A stretch of 64,000 nt of DNA from Frigoribacterium sp. JB110 (GCF_900163665.1 NZ_FUIA01000025.1:329426-393425); one strand, 5' to 3'; positions 20,020 to 29,223 are shown, counted from the stretch's first letter. Made by a program: numbers and translations. The notes: generated by a model from the letters alone, not told the origin.

Positions 20020-21315
20020 GTGAGCGACGCAGGAAGCCTGCCGGACAAGGCCACACTGACCGTCGGCGACAAGACCGCCGAACTCCCCGTCCTGCAGTCA
20101 GCAGAGGGCCGCCACTCCGTCGATGTGTCGACCCTGATGAAGCAGACCGGTTACACGGCGCTGGACTACGGCTTCGTGAACACGGCATCGACCAGATCCG
20201 ACATCACCTTCATCGACGGTGAACAGGGCATCCTGCGCTACCGCGGCTACCCGATCGACCAGCTCGCCGAGAATGCCACCTTCCTCGAGGTCGCGTGGCT
20301 GCTCATCTACGGCGAGCTGCCGTCTGCCGACGAGCTGGCGTCGTTCGACGAACGAATCCGCCGGCACACGCTCCTGCACGAGGACCTCAAGAGCTTCTTC
20401 GGGGGGCTGCCGGCGGGCGCACACCCCATGTCGGTGCTCTCATCGGCGGTGTCCGCGTTGGAGACGTACTACGAGGGACAGACCGATCCGGCCAATCCAG
20501 AGCACGTCGAACTCAACATCATCCGGCTGCTGGCGAAGCTTCCCGTCATCGCGGCCTACTCGCACAAGAAGTCGATCGGGCAGGCGTTCCTGTACCCCGA
20601 CAACAAACTCGGCTACGTCGAGAACTTCCTGCGCCTCAACTTCGGCACGATGGCCGAGGACTACGAGATCAACCCCGTCATGGTGCGGGCGCTCGAGCGA
20701 CTGCTCATCCTGCACGAGGACCACGAGCAGAACGCCTCGACCTCGACCGTGCGCCTGGTGGGGTCGACCGGCGCATCGCAGTTCGCTTCGGTCGCGGCGG
20801 GAATCCAGGCGCTGTCCGGCCCGCTGCACGGCGGCGCGAACGAGGCCGTGCTGAAGATGCTCTCGCAGATCCAGGAGTCGGGCGAGGGCGTGGCGAAGTT
20901 CGTCGAGCGCGTGAAGAACAAGGAAGACGGCGTGAAGCTGATGGGCTTCGGGCACCGCGTCTACAAGAACTACGACCCGCGCGCGACGATCGTCAAGCAG
21001 TCGGCGGACGAGGTGCTCGCCTCGCTCGGCGTCAAGGACCCGATGCTCGATCTCGCCAAGGAGCTCGAGGAGATCGCGCTCAACGACGAGTACTTCCAGG
21101 CGCGCAACCTGTACCCGAACGTCGACTTCTACACCGGCGTCATCTACAAGGCGATGGGCTTCCCGAATCGCGTGTTCACCGTGCTGTTCGCGATCGGCCG
21201 GCTTCCGGGCTGGCTCGCCCAGTGGCGCGAACAGAACCTCGATCCCAAGACCAAGATCGGCCGCCCGCAGCAGCTGTACACGGGCGCCACCGAGCGCAGC
21301 TACCCAGGCATCTGA
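20020..21315 (+). CDS. gltA: Citrate synthase
   Basis: 431 aa, hexameric type II length. Condenses oxaloacetate with acetyl-CoA at the entry of the TCA cycle. Family landmarks: FIDGEQGILRYRGYPIDQLAE, the active-site histidines in GPLHGGANEAVLKML and MGFGHRVYKNYDPR, the aspartate in LYPNVDFYTGVIYKAMG, and the ending YTGATERSYPGI. The GTG at 20020 follows AAGGAG. The 241-base upstream region contains a possible -10 (TAGGCT near 19940) but nothing else recognisable. A family A repeat lies just downstream. Confidence 0.96.
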   Translation: MSDAGSLPDKATLTVGDKTAELPVLQSAEGRHSVDVSTLMKQTGYTALDYGFVNTASTRSDITFIDGEQGILRYRGYPIDQLAENATFLEVAWLLIYGELPSADELASFDERIRRHTLLHEDLKSFFGGLPAGAHPMSVLSSAVSALETYYEGQTDPANPEHVELNIIRLLAKLPVIAAYSHKKSIGQAFLYPDNKLGYVENFLRLNFGTMAEDYEINPVMVRALERLLILHEDHEQNASTSTVRLVGSTGASQFASVAAGIQALSGPLHGGANEAVLKMLSQIQESGEGVAKFVERVKNKEDGVKLMGFGHRVYKNYDPRATIVKQSADEVLASLGVKDPMLDLAKELEEIALNDEYFQARNLYPNVDFYTGVIYKAMGFPNRVFTVLFAIGRLPGWLAQWREQNLDPKTKIGRPQQLYTGATERSYPGI

Positions 21316-21341
21316 CCCCGCGCCGAAACGCACCGCGCATC

Positions 21342-21401
21342 TCTTCATTTCTGGCACATCTCCGGGGGTGCACAGCATCAGAAATGTGCCAGATATGAGG
21401 A
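21342..21401. repeat. 60-bp palindromic intergenic repeat, family A, copy 3 (diverged)
   Basis: Its first ~23 bases match copies 1 and 2 exactly (TCTTCATTTCTGGCACATCT...), while the loop and right arm have drifted, so the palindrome is imperfect. It has the same 60-base length. It sits between the gltA stop and the dapD promoter. Confidence 0.7.
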
Positions 21402-21423
21402 ATTGAGGGGGTGCGGCGGCCGG

Positions 21424-21429
21424 TAGGCT
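21424..21429 (+). promoter_or_regulatory. Leaderless -10 hexamer of dapD
   Basis: TAGGCT, 6 nt before the ATG at 21436. Confidence 0.55.
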
Positions 21430-21435
21430 GGAAGC

Positions 21436-22359
21436 ATGACGGATGAGCGTTGGATTTCCGGTGTCGGGCTCGCCACGATCGCGGCGGACGGCACTGTGCT
21501 GGATACCTGGTACCCCGCGCCCGTGGCCTCGCGCCTGGGCGACTCCTCTGCCGCGGAGGCGGAGCTGGCTGGCGAGGTCGCAGGCGACGACGTCCGCGGG
21601 GTGAAGACGGAGGTCGTCGCGCTCGAGATCGATCTCGACGCCGCGCCGGAATCGACGCCCGACGCGTACCTGCGCCTGCACGCGCTCTCCCACCGACTCG
21701 TGCGGCCCAACGACGTCAACCTCGACGGCGTCTTCGCGCACCTGCCCAACAACGCGTGGACCAACGCCGGCCCGATGAAGCCCGAGATCGCAGCGGCCGC
21801 GCTGCCCGCCCTGCGCCGTGCGGGCATTCAGGTGTACGCGCAGGACAAGTTCCCGCGCCTGACCGACTATGTGCTGCCTGACGGCGTTCGCCTCGGCGAC
21901 GCCTCCCGCGTGCGGCTCGGAGCACACCTGGCATCGGGCACTGTCGTGATGCACGAGGGCTTCGTGAACTTCAACGCGGGAACGCTCGGCGCCTCGATGG
22001 TCGAGGGCCGTGTCTCGCAGGGCGTCGTGATCGGCGACGGCAGCGACATCGGCGGCGGCGCCTCGATCATGGGCACGCTCTCGGGCGGCGGTACGCACCG
22101 CGTCTCGATCGGTCAGCGCACGCTGCTCGGCGCGAACTCCGGCATCGGCATCTCCCTCGGCGACGACTGCGTCGTCGAAGCCGGCCTGTACGTCACAGCA
22201 GGAACCAAGGTGACGCTCGCTGACGGCCGTGCCGTCAAGGCGGGCGAACTGTCCGGCTCGTCCGGCCTGCTGTTCCGGCGCAACTCCGTCACCGGCGCTG
22301 TCGAGGCGGTCGAGCGATCGGGCGTCGGCGTCGTGCTCAACGACGCGCTGCACGCGTAG
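21436..22359 (+). CDS. dapD: 2,3,4,5-tetrahydropyridine-2,6-dicarboxylate N-succinyltransferase
   Basis: 307 aa. Transfers succinyl from succinyl-CoA to tetrahydrodipicolinate in the succinylase branch of DAP synthesis. The C-terminal half is a left-handed beta-helix of hexapeptide repeats: [20 protein letters not shown], then [33 protein letters not shown], then [23 protein letters not shown]. Length and domain order fit the actinobacterial DapD type with a longer N-terminal domain. Probably leaderless. dapE follows 110 bases later with its own -10 element. Confidence 0.95.
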   Translation: MTDERWISGVGLATIAADGTVLDTWYPAPVASRLGDSSAAEAELAGEVAGDDVRGVKTEVVALEIDLDAAPESTPDAYLRLHALSHRLVRPNDVNLDGVFAHLPNNAWTNAGPMKPEIAAAALPALRRAGIQVYAQDKFPRLTDYVLPDGVRLGDASRVRLGAHLASGTVVMHEGFVNFNAGTLGASMVEGRVSQGVVIGDGSDIGGGASIMGTLSGGGTHRVSIGQRTLLGANSGIGISLGDDCVVEAGLYVTAGTKVTLADGRAVKAGELSGSSGLLFRRNSVTGAVEAVERSGVGVVLNDALHA

Positions 22360-22457
22360 CCGCAGTTCTTCGCGTCTCCTGACGCTCTTCTGCGGACAGC
22401 AGCGGATTCGACGGCGTCTTGAGGAGTCGAACGTCGGGGACCGGGGCGGAGAGAAAT

Positions 22458-22463
22458 TAGGGT
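22458..22463 (+). promoter_or_regulatory. Leaderless -10 hexamer of dapE
   Basis: TAGGGT, 6 nt before the GTG at 22470. Confidence 0.5.
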
Positions 22464-22469
22464 GGGAGG

Positions 22470-23543
22470 GTGCCCCTCGATCTCACGGCCTCATCTGCCG
22501 ACATCACGCGATACATCTGCGACATCCCGAGCGTCTCCGACGACGAGACTCGGCTGGCTGACGAGATCTTCGCCGCCGTCTCGGCGCTGACCCACCTCGC
22601 TGTCACGCGCCACGGAGACACGATCGTCGCTCGCACTCAGCTGGGCAGGGACCAGCGCGTCGCCATCGCCGGGCACATCGACACGGTGCCGATCAACGCC
22701 AACCTGCCGACGCGCGACATCGTCGAGAGCGGCGAAGACGTGATCTGGGGCAGGGGCACCGTCGACATGAAGGCGGGGCTCGCCGTGCAGCTCAAGCTCG
22801 CGGCGGAGCTGATCGAACCGGCCGTCGACATCACGTGGCTCTGGTACGACCACGAGGAGGTCGAAGCGGCCAAGAACGGCCTGGGCCGGTTGCAGCGCGA
22901 GGCGCCCGAGCTGCTCGAAGCCGACTTCGCCATCCTGGGCGAGCCCACGGCGGGCGAGGTCGAAGGCGGCTGCAACGGCACCATGCGCGCCGTCGTCCGC
23001 ACTGCAGGCACGCGTGCGCACGCGGGCCGCGCCTGGATGGGCGAGAACGCGATCCACGCCGCATGGCCGATTCTCGAGCGCCTCGCCCGCTACGAGCCCC
23101 GCACGATCGCTGTCGAAGGGCTCGAATACCGCGAGGGTCTGAACGCCGTGCGCATTTCGGGGGGCATCGCGGGCAACGTCATCCCTGACGCCTGCGAGGT
23201 CGAGGTGAACTTCCGCTTCGCGCCGGAGCGCACCCTGGACGAGGCGATCGCGCACGTGCGCGAGGTGTTCGAAGGCTTCGACATCGAAGTGACGGACGGG
23301 GCCTCCGCGGCGCGGCCCGGTCTCGACGCTCCGCTCGCGCGGGAGTTCCTCTCTGCGGTCGGCGCACAGGCGAAGCCGAAGTACGGTTGGACAGATGTGG
23401 CGCGCTTCAGCGAGATGGGCGTGCCTGCCGTCAACTACGGCCCCGGCGACGCACTGCTCGCCCACCATGATGAGGAACGGGTTCCCGTCGCGCAGATCGA
23501 ACGGGTCGAGCGGGGCCTGAGAGCGTGGCTGTCAGCGGCCTGA
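22470..23543 (+). CDS. dapE: Succinyl-diaminopimelate desuccinylase
   Basis: 357 aa. Zinc-dependent M20 amidohydrolase that removes succinate to give LL-DAP. Metal-ligand segments: AGHIDTVP (His, Asp), WGRGTVDMKAG (bridging Asp), and WYDHEEVEAAKNGLG (Glu pair), with the dimerisation domain starting near GCNGTMRAVVRTAGTRAHAGRAWMGENA. The C-terminal histidine is in DALLAHHDEERVP. GTG start with a -10 hexamer at the leaderless distance. It overlaps the following membrane protein gene by 19 nt if the GTG at 23525 is that gene's start. Confidence 0.95.
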   Translation: MPLDLTASSADITRYICDIPSVSDDETRLADEIFAAVSALTHLAVTRHGDTIVARTQLGRDQRVAIAGHIDTVPINANLPTRDIVESGEDVIWGRGTVDMKAGLAVQLKLAAELIEPAVDITWLWYDHEEVEAAKNGLGRLQREAPELLEADFAILGEPTAGEVEGGCNGTMRAVVRTAGTRAHAGRAWMGENAIHAAWPILERLARYEPRTIAVEGLEYREGLNAVRISGGIAGNVIPDACEVEVNFRFAPERTLDEAIAHVREVFEGFDIEVTDGASAARPGLDAPLAREFLSAVGAQAKPKYGWTDVARFSEMGVPAVNYGPGDALLAHHDEERVPVAQIERVERGLRAWLSAA

Positions 23544-24766
23544 GCCTGCGGGCCGGCATGACGCGCTCCTGGGCCGCGCTGCCGTCATGGGCGAAGATCG
23601 CGGCGGTGTACGCCCTCGCGCGACTCGTCACCGTGGCGCTCGTACTGCTGGCGGCGCAGCTCGCACCGGCGCAGTCGCAGCTCGGATCGCTGAATCCGCT
23701 CGGCGACTTCACCCTCGCCTGGGACGCGCAGTGGTACTGGCTCGTCGCGGTCGAAGGCTATCCGGATGAGCTTCCCGTGGACGAGAACGGGCACGTCATA
23801 CAGAACGCGTGGGCGTTCCTGCCCGTCTACGCCTATGCAGCGAAGGCCGTGGGCGCCGTGTTCGGCGGCAACTGGGCGGTCGGCGCGTTCGTCGTGTCGT
23901 TCGTCGCCGGCTACCTGGCATGCCTCGGCCTGTGCGCGATCATCCGGATCAGGCAGGGGCGGGCGCAGGCGATGTGGGCCGTGGCCTTCTTCGCGTTCGG
24001 GCCGCTCGCTGCGCTGTTCCACGTCGGATACGCGGAGTCGCTGTTCCTCGCTGAGCTGTTCGCGGCGCTGCTGTGCGTGCTGAAGCGGCGCTGGTGGTGG
24101 CTCTACCTGCTCGTGCCGCTGATGGCCTTCACCAGGCCGGGGCTGCAGGCGTTCGCGCTGATGCTCGCCATGTACGGGATATGGCGCTGGTTCACGCGCG
24201 GACGCGATCCGTTGCCGGCGCGGGACGTCGTGCACATCGTCGTGATCGGATTGTTCGCGGCCGCTGCGGGATTCGCGTGGCCCGCAATCGCCGGAGTCGT
24301 CACAGGCGACCCTGGCGCGTATCTCGACACCGAGCTGGCATGGCGGCGCGGATGGGTGGGCACGGAGGAGTTCGCTCCGGTCGAGGGCTGGTTCGCGGCG
24401 GCGGACGTCTGGTTCGCTGTGTGGGGGCTGCCCGCGGGGATGGCACCGGTCGCGGTGGTGGCGCTGGTGGCGGCGCTGACCGCGCTCGTCCTGTTCCTCC
24501 CCGCGGTGCGCAGGGTGGGTCCCGAACTGCGGATGTGGGCGGCGAGCTATCTGATCTACCTGCTGCTGGTGTTCTTCCCGCAATCGAGCATCTTCCGGCT
24601 GATGGTGCCACTCGCCCCGGCGATGGCGGGCGCCGCTGTCCTGCCCGGATCGGGCCGGCGTGCGAGGCTGGTGAGGGCGGGAGTCATGGTCGTGTGCCTG
24701 GCCGGGCAGTGGGCGTGGATCTGGTTCATGTGGGCGCGCGGCAGCGACTACTGGCAGGTGCCGTAG
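23525..24766 (+). CDS. Integral membrane glycosyltransferase-like protein (PIG-V/mannosyltransferase type)
   Basis: 413 aa with roughly ten membrane segments. The first external loop carries LAWDAQWYWLVAVEGYP, where the WDAxWY(W) motif with its conserved aspartate is the catalytic signature of GT-C enzymes of the PIG-V type. YAESLFLAELFAAL and AFTRPGLQAFALML also fit. It would use a polyprenyl-phosphate mannose donor to glycosylate lipids or proteins on the outer face of the membrane; acceptor unknown. A start at ATG 23558 (14 nt after dapE) is equally possible. Confidence 0.75.
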   Translation: MAVSGLSLRAGMTRSWAALPSWAKIAAVYALARLVTVALVLLAAQLAPAQSQLGSLNPLGDFTLAWDAQWYWLVAVEGYPDELPVDENGHVIQNAWAFLPVYAYAAKAVGAVFGGNWAVGAFVVSFVAGYLACLGLCAIIRIRQGRAQAMWAVAFFAFGPLAALFHVGYAESLFLAELFAALLCVLKRRWWWLYLLVPLMAFTRPGLQAFALMLAMYGIWRWFTRGRDPLPARDVVHIVVIGLFAAAAGFAWPAIAGVVTGDPGAYLDTELAWRRGWVGTEEFAPVEGWFAAADVWFAVWGLPAGMAPVAVVALVAALTALVLFLPAVRRVGPELRMWAASYLIYLLLVFFPQSSIFRLMVPLAPAMAGAAVLPGSGRRARLVRAGVMVVCLAGQWAWIWFMWARGSDYWQVP

Positions 24767-24892
24767 CGCGGGACGGAATACTGCGTCGACACGGCCGGGC
24801 GCGTGCCCAGGCACGCCGGGCGGATCCGGATGTATTGCGGCGCGTTTCGAATTCGAGCGGACAGGGAATCGTCGCGAGGCGTCCGACGCGGT

Positions 24893-24898
24893 TAAACT
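24893..24898 (+). promoter_or_regulatory. -10 element upstream of the DUF3117 gene
   Basis: TAAACT within GTTAAACTTG, about 30 nt before an AAAAGGAG ribosome binding site and the ATG at 24930. An ordinary leadered promoter, in contrast to many neighbours. Confidence 0.45.
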
Positions 24899-24929
24899 TG
24901 ACGTGAGACCTCAAGAAAAGGAGCCCGCT

Positions 24930-25109
24930 ATGGCAGCCATGAAGCCCAGGACTGGCGACGGACCGATGGAGGCCGTTAAGGAGGGGCGCCTCATCATCGT
25001 GCGCGTGCCACTCGAAGGCGGCGGCCGCCTGGTCGTCTCGGTGAACGACGATGAGGCGAAGGAACTGCACAGCGTGCTGTCCGGCGTCGTCGAAGGCGCC
25101 GCGGCATAA
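24930..25109 (+). CDS. DUF3117 family small protein
   Basis: 59 aa. The sequence MAAMKPRTGDGPMEAV then RVPLEGGGRLVVSV and DEAKELHSVLSGVV is the whole of DUF3117, a small conserved actinobacterial protein of unknown role. The start at 24930 is set by AAAAGGAG eight bases upstream; an in-frame GTG or ATG 27 bases earlier lies before the ribosome binding site. A strong hairpin follows. Confidence 0.9.
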   Translation: MAAMKPRTGDGPMEAVKEGRLIIVRVPLEGGGRLVVSVNDDEAKELHSVLSGVVEGAAA

Positions 25110-25117
25110 GGCAGCAC

Positions 25118-25158
25118 TGCTGAACCCCCGGGAACCACGCGTTCCCGGGGGTTCAGCA
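25118..25158 (+). terminator. Terminator hairpin after the DUF3117 gene
   Basis: Perfect 18-bp stem, 25118-25135 with 25141-25158, loop CACGC. It may serve both directions, although the next minus-strand gene ends 49 bases away. Confidence 0.8.
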
Positions 25159-25206
25159 CGTCAGGACGTCGCACACGTCTGCCGAGCTGCTCGCCCGGGC
25201 CGAGAG

Positions 25207-25845
25207 CTACTCGTCTGAAGCGATGGTGACCAGCTGCAGCAGGCCCTCGCCCACGGGGGTCAGGGAGGCGATGACGGATGAGGACTCACGCGTCTCGGCG
25301 AGGAGCGTGCGATAGGCGGTGGTCAGTTCATCGCGCTGCACCGGATCGGCGACGCGGCCCCCCGAGAGCACGCGCGGGATCAGCACGCACCCTCCTGGAC
25401 GCGCCAGGCGGAGCCCGTGCTCCACATCCTCGATCACGCTGTCGGAACCGCCGTCGACGAGCACGACGTCGTATGCGGCCTCGTTCATCCGGGGCAGCAC
25501 TTCCGACGAGCGCCCCGTGATCCAGCGCACGCGCGACGACGGCACGCGCGCGTGCTGGAACGATTCCCGTGCCGCGCCCAGGTGCTCCGGTTCCTTGTCG
25601 ATCGTGGTCAGGGTTGCACCGAGCGCCCCGTGCAGCAGCCACAGGCCGGACACACCGGCGCCCGTGCCGATCTCGATGATCGAGGACGGCGCGGTTGCGG
25701 CGGTGACGAAGGCGAGCTGTGCGCCGAGCGCCGCGCTGACCGGGTTGGCCCCGATTTCGCGGGCGTGCTGTCGCGCCCGAGCGATGTTTTCGGGTTCGAC
25801 CACGTTCTCGCGCACGAATCGTGCGACGGCTGCCTGCTCACTCAT
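25207..25845 (-). CDS. O-methyltransferase (class I SAM-dependent, COMT-like)
   Basis: 212 aa. The SAM-binding motif is SSIIEIGTGAGVSGLWLLHG, followed by LTTIDKEPEHLGAARESF (acidic residue at the end of strand 2) and YDVVLVDGG. It is the homologue type of the Mycobacterium Rv1220c protein, which likewise lies next to the sigE/tatB region. The ATG at 25845 has a TACCCT hexamer 7 nt upstream. It is divergent from tatB with only 34 bases between the starts. Substrate unknown. Confidence 0.88.
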   Translation of the reverse strand: MSEQAAVARFVRENVVEPENIARARQHAREIGANPVSAALGAQLAFVTAATAPSSIIEIGTGAGVSGLWLLHGALGATLTTIDKEPEHLGAARESFQHARVPSSRVRWITGRSSEVLPRMNEAAYDVVLVDGGSDSVIEDVEHGLRLARPGGCVLIPRVLSGGRVADPVQRDELTTAYRTLLAETRESSSVIASLTPVGEGLLQLVTIASDE

Positions 25846-25852
25846 GCTTCTA

Positions 25853-25858
25853 AGGGTA
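25853..25858 (-). promoter_or_regulatory. Leaderless -10 hexamer of the O-methyltransferase gene
   Basis: TACCCT on the minus strand, 7 nt before the ATG at 25845. It is back to back with the tatB -10 at 25868-25873. Confidence 0.45.
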
Positions 25859-25867
25859 CGTCGCGGG

Positions 25868-25873
25868 TAATCT
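25868..25873 (+). promoter_or_regulatory. Leaderless -10 hexamer of tatB
   Basis: TAATCT, 6 nt before the GTG at 25880. Confidence 0.5.
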
Positions 25874-25879
25874 GTTTCC

Positions 25880-26281
25880 GTGGAACTCGGCATGACGTGG
25901 GACAAGATCCTCCTGATCGGTCTCATCGCTGTGCTCATCCTCGGCCCGGAACGCCTTCCGACGTATGCCGAGAAGCTCGGTCGCTTCGTTCGCAACGCCC
26001 GCGACTACCTGCGCAATGCCCAGGAGCGCGTCAAGACCGAGATGGGTGAGGACTTCGACGACGTCGACTGGCGCAAGCTCGATCCGCGCCAGTACGACCC
26101 CCGCCGCATCGTGCGCGAGGCGCTCCTCGACGACGCGCCGCCCGCACGCGTGGGCGCAGCGGCGGGGGGCAAGCCGCAGTCGCCGTCAGGTCCGCAGGAG
26201 TACACGCCTCCACCGCCTCCGCCGCGCCGCAGCGTCTTCAGCTTCGAAGAGCCCCCGCCCCACGACGACGAGGCGACGTAG
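25880..26281 (+). CDS. tatB: Sec-independent protein translocase subunit TatB
   Basis: 133 aa. One N-terminal membrane helix (DKILLIGLIAVLILG), the conserved GPERLP hinge, then an amphipathic helix YAEKLGRFVRNARDYLRNAQERV, and an acidic, proline-rich tail (PPPPPPRR). TatB works with TatC to recognise twin-arginine signal peptides. The sequence between the helix and the tail (DFDDVDWRKLDPRQYDPRRIV) is typical of actinobacterial TatB. GTG start, probably leaderless. Downstream begins an accessory region rather than the expected mrp gene. Confidence 0.92.
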   Translation: MELGMTWDKILLIGLIAVLILGPERLPTYAEKLGRFVRNARDYLRNAQERVKTEMGEDFDDVDWRKLDPRQYDPRRIVREALLDDAPPARVGAAAGGKPQSPSGPQEYTPPPPPPRRSVFSFEEPPPHDDEAT

Positions 26282-26368
26282 ACGGAACTCCGTCTTGCAC
26301 CGACAAGACCGGCAGGTGCCCGAAGCGCGATCGAGCGCGCGGCTGCCCGGTGCGCGGATACGCCGGGA

Positions 26369-26383
26369 GTCTCACCCGATGGA
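26369..26383 (-). promoter_or_regulatory. Possible operator upstream of the PQQ dehydrogenase gene
   Basis: On the minus strand TCCATCGGGTGAGAC, matching 12 of 15 positions of the word TCCATTCGATGAGAC seen at 29209 and 31612. It lies about 80 bases before the start of the PQQ-type gene. Confidence 0.35.
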
Positions 26384-26460
26384 TCACCTGTAGCCGCGTG
26401 CGCGGCTGCCCGATAGCTTCCGAATCGTCAGGAGATCGACGACGATCAAGGAGCTGCACG

Positions 26461-29142
26461 ATGAAGATCAGACCATTAGCACGCGGCGTCGCGCTCACGC
26501 TCGGCGCCGCCGTCGTTCTGTCCGGAGCGATCGTCGCGCCGGCATTCGCAGAGGGCGGGCAGGACGACGAGCCTCTCGGTGCGACCGAGGCGACGGAGGC
26601 CGAGATGCCGACGATCGGCGGCAACCTCGGCAGTCAGCGCTACTCGGCGCTCGACGACATCGACCATCGCACGCTCGACCGGCTCGCTCCGGCGTGGCGT
26701 ACGCACGTATCGGAGGTCGCACCCGCATCGGACGACGCCGGTCAGCAGACGGCACCGATCGTCGTGGGCGGCGTGATGTACTTCGATACGCCATCCGGAG
26801 GTGTCATCGCGCTCGACGGGGCGACCGGAGAAGCAAAGTGGAAGTGGGAGAACCACGACATCGGGATGTCGTCCACCCGGCGCGGCGTCTCTGCGGGGGA
26901 AGGTCGGATCTACACCCTCGCCGGCGACAATCACGTCGTCGCCCTCGACCAGGACACCGGCGAGGAGCTCTGGTCGGTTCAGCCCGTGGGCGACGAGGGC
27001 GAAGACATCGGTCGCGTCGCCAAAGCGGCGACCGTGTACTCCGAAGGCACCGTGTACGTCCACGCCGCCGACGGAGACCGCGGCGCGGTCGTCGCGCTCG
27101 ACGCGAGCGACGGCAGCCACCTCTGGCACTTCTTCGGCAGCCCGACTCGCGGCGAAGTGTTCACGAACCCGGATGGCTCGACGTTCGACGCGTCCGAGAC
27201 CTGGGGACCCGCGCCGGCGGAAGGTGAGGAGGACTGCTCCGAGACCGGCGGTGCAACGAGCTGGATCAGCGGCTCTGCCGACCCGGAGCTCGGACTGTAC
27301 TACGCGACGTTCGGCAACCCGCGCAGCTGTGACTCTTCGCAGGACGGCTCCGGCCGACCCGGCGACAACCTCTTCTCGTCGACGATCGTCGCGCTCGATG
27401 TGGAGACAGGGGAGCACCGCTGGCACTACCAGTCGATCCACCACGACGTCTGGGACATGGACAACGTCCATTCACCGACATTCGCGGATACCGAGATCGG
27501 CGGCGAGGAGCGACAGGTGCTGTTCTACGGTGCGAAGTCCGGCCATCAGTTCGTGCTCGACCGCGCCACAGGCGAGCCGCTGCGGCCCGTCGAGGATGCG
27601 CCGATGATCACGGATGATCGCCAGCACAGCTCGTCGACACAGCCGATCCCGGAAGCTCAGCTGCTCCCGGAGTGCATCGCGTGGCAGAAGCTCGACCCGG
27701 AGAACGTGCCGGGAGACCCCTATCGCGGTGTGCCGAACTACAACGGCTATCAGCCGGATGAGGACGGGAACCTGGTGTTCAACCCTGACAGCTACGTCGC
27801 GGCGGACGAGGAGCACCTCACCTACCCGGCAGGTGCAGGCGACCACCGCGAGGGATGCCTGTACGACCCGCACTGGGACCAGCCGATCCTGTCGACGACG
27901 AGCCCGAACGGCGGTGCGGATTGGTCCGCGCAGGCGTTCAGTCACCGCACCGGTCTCGTGTACTTCCCGTACGGCACCAACCCCGTGGCGCACTGGCGGG
28001 AGGCGCGGATGAACGGCCAGCGAGCGATCGGGCAGTACCAGACAGGCGGGATCCTCGCCTATGACCCGACCGACGGTGAAGTCGTCTGGCGCAACCACCT
28101 CGGCACGGACATGTCGCACGGGCAGGGCCCGCTCGTCACAGCCGGCGGGCTGCTCTTCGTCGGCCAGGCCGACGGCAGGCTGCTCGCCATGGACGACGAC
28201 AGCGGTGAGGTGCTGTGGGAGTTCCAGACCGGCAGCTCCATCGGGTCGCCTCCCGTGACCTACACCGTCGACGGCGAGCAGTACCTCGCCGTATTCGCAG
28301 CCGGAACGACGAATCCGTACGGACAGTCGATCACCGCGGGAGATTCGATGTGGGCCTTCAAGCTCGACGGCGACTTCACCGCGGAATCCGGCAGCCAGGA
28401 GGGGCCGCTCACCGCGCCGCTGCAGATGCGACGGCCGGTGCAGGGCGGCGGTGCCGTCGACGGCGATGACGTGGGCAACACCGTGCTGCTGGCGCGTGAG
28501 GATCGCACGTCCGACACGGCAGAGGCCGCGGACAGCGTCAGCCAGACCGCGATGCAGCCGACCCACCTGCGCGTCTCCGTCGGCGAAACGGTGACGTTCC
28601 TCAATCCGGGCACGGAGACGTTCCCCGATCACCCGAACCAGCGCGAGCACTGCGCGACGCAGTTCTTCGAAGGTGAGTTCCATGCGAAGCTCGCGCCGGG
28701 AGAAAGCTATGAGCACGAGTTCACGCGGCCGGGAGAGTACTTCTTCAACGACTGCACCGACCCGCGCCCGACGGGGAAGATCGAGGTGGTCTTCGACGAG
28801 ACCGAGCACCTGGACGGCGCGCTCTCATTCCGTCCGGGCACGCTGGCCTTCACCGGGTCCACCTTCAACGACGTGCGCGGGTCCGTTCGTGCGCATCTGG
28901 AGCTGCCGAACGGCTACGCGTACGACGGCGGTGCGCAGCTCGTCACGCCCCTCGGGCTCCAGCCGATCGAACCCGCAGACGTGAAGGCGAACCGGAATCG
29001 GGTCATCCTGACCTTCGACAAGGCCGATCTCGACAACAACGTGCCGGATGGGGCGACATCGTTGACGGTCGAAGCGAACGTCGCGACCGGCGACGGACTG
29101 CATCGCATCGCCTCGAGTGCAGAGGTGGAAGTGAAGAAGTAG
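26461..29142 (+). CDS. Secreted PQQ-dependent dehydrogenase-like beta-propeller with C-terminal cupredoxin-like domain
   Basis: 893 aa. Sec-type signal peptide (residues 1-32, cut near AFA-EG). Residues ~50-640 are an eight-bladed quinoprotein propeller: repeated ALD..TG..LW motifs, the calcium-side FGNPRSC, GDNLFSSTIVALDVETG, the catalytic-aspartate region HHDVWDMDN, and the floor tryptophan in NGGADWSAQAFSHRTGLVYFP. Residues ~690-780 resemble a cupredoxin (VSVGETVTFLNPG, YEHEFTRPGEYFFNDC), but the His and Met that should follow the Cys ligand are missing. Residues ~785-893 are an unrecognised beta-rich domain. It probably oxidises an alcohol or hydroaromatic acid outside the membrane. The start ATG follows AAGGAG. 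Confidence 0.82.
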   Translation: MKIRPLARGVALTLGAAVVLSGAIVAPAFAEGGQDDEPLGATEATEAEMPTIGGNLGSQRYSALDDIDHRTLDRLAPAWRTHVSEVAPASDDAGQQTAPIVVGGVMYFDTPSGGVIALDGATGEAKWKWENHDIGMSSTRRGVSAGEGRIYTLAGDNHVVALDQDTGEELWSVQPVGDEGEDIGRVAKAATVYSEGTVYVHAADGDRGAVVALDASDGSHLWHFFGSPTRGEVFTNPDGSTFDASETWGPAPAEGEEDCSETGGATSWISGSADPELGLYYATFGNPRSCDSSQDGSGRPGDNLFSSTIVALDVETGEHRWHYQSIHHDVWDMDNVHSPTFADTEIGGEERQVLFYGAKSGHQFVLDRATGEPLRPVEDAPMITDDRQHSSSTQPIPEAQLLPECIAWQKLDPENVPGDPYRGVPNYNGYQPDEDGNLVFNPDSYVAADEEHLTYPAGAGDHREGCLYDPHWDQPILSTTSPNGGADWSAQAFSHRTGLVYFPYGTNPVAHWREARMNGQRAIGQYQTGGILAYDPTDGEVVWRNHLGTDMSHGQGPLVTAGGLLFVGQADGRLLAMDDDSGEVLWEFQTGSSIGSPPVTYTVDGEQYLAVFAAGTTNPYGQSITAGDSMWAFKLDGDFTAESGSQEGPLTAPLQMRRPVQGGGAVDGDDVGNTVLLAREDRTSDTAEAADSVSQTAMQPTHLRVSVGETVTFLNPGTETFPDHPNQREHCATQFFEGEFHAKLAPGESYEHEFTRPGEYFFNDCTDPRPTGKIEVVFDETEHLDGALSFRPGTLAFTGSTFNDVRGSVRAHLELPNGYAYDGGAQLVTPLGLQPIEPADVKANRNRVILTFDKADLDNNVPDGATSLTVEANVATGDGLHRIASSAEVEVKK

Positions 29143-29206
29143 CCCGCCCAGTGGCGCCGGGCGCCGCGTCCTCCCAGGGGGACGCGGCGCTTGTGCGTGG
29201 ACGCGG

Positions 29207-29223
29207 TTCCATTCGATGAGACG
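29207..29223 (+). promoter_or_regulatory. Operator-like word upstream of dctQ
   Basis: TTCCATTCGATGAGACG, identical to 31610-31626 and similar to 35421-35437 and the minus strand of 26369-26383. It is a candidate site for one of the two IclR-type regulators of this island. Confidence 0.5.
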
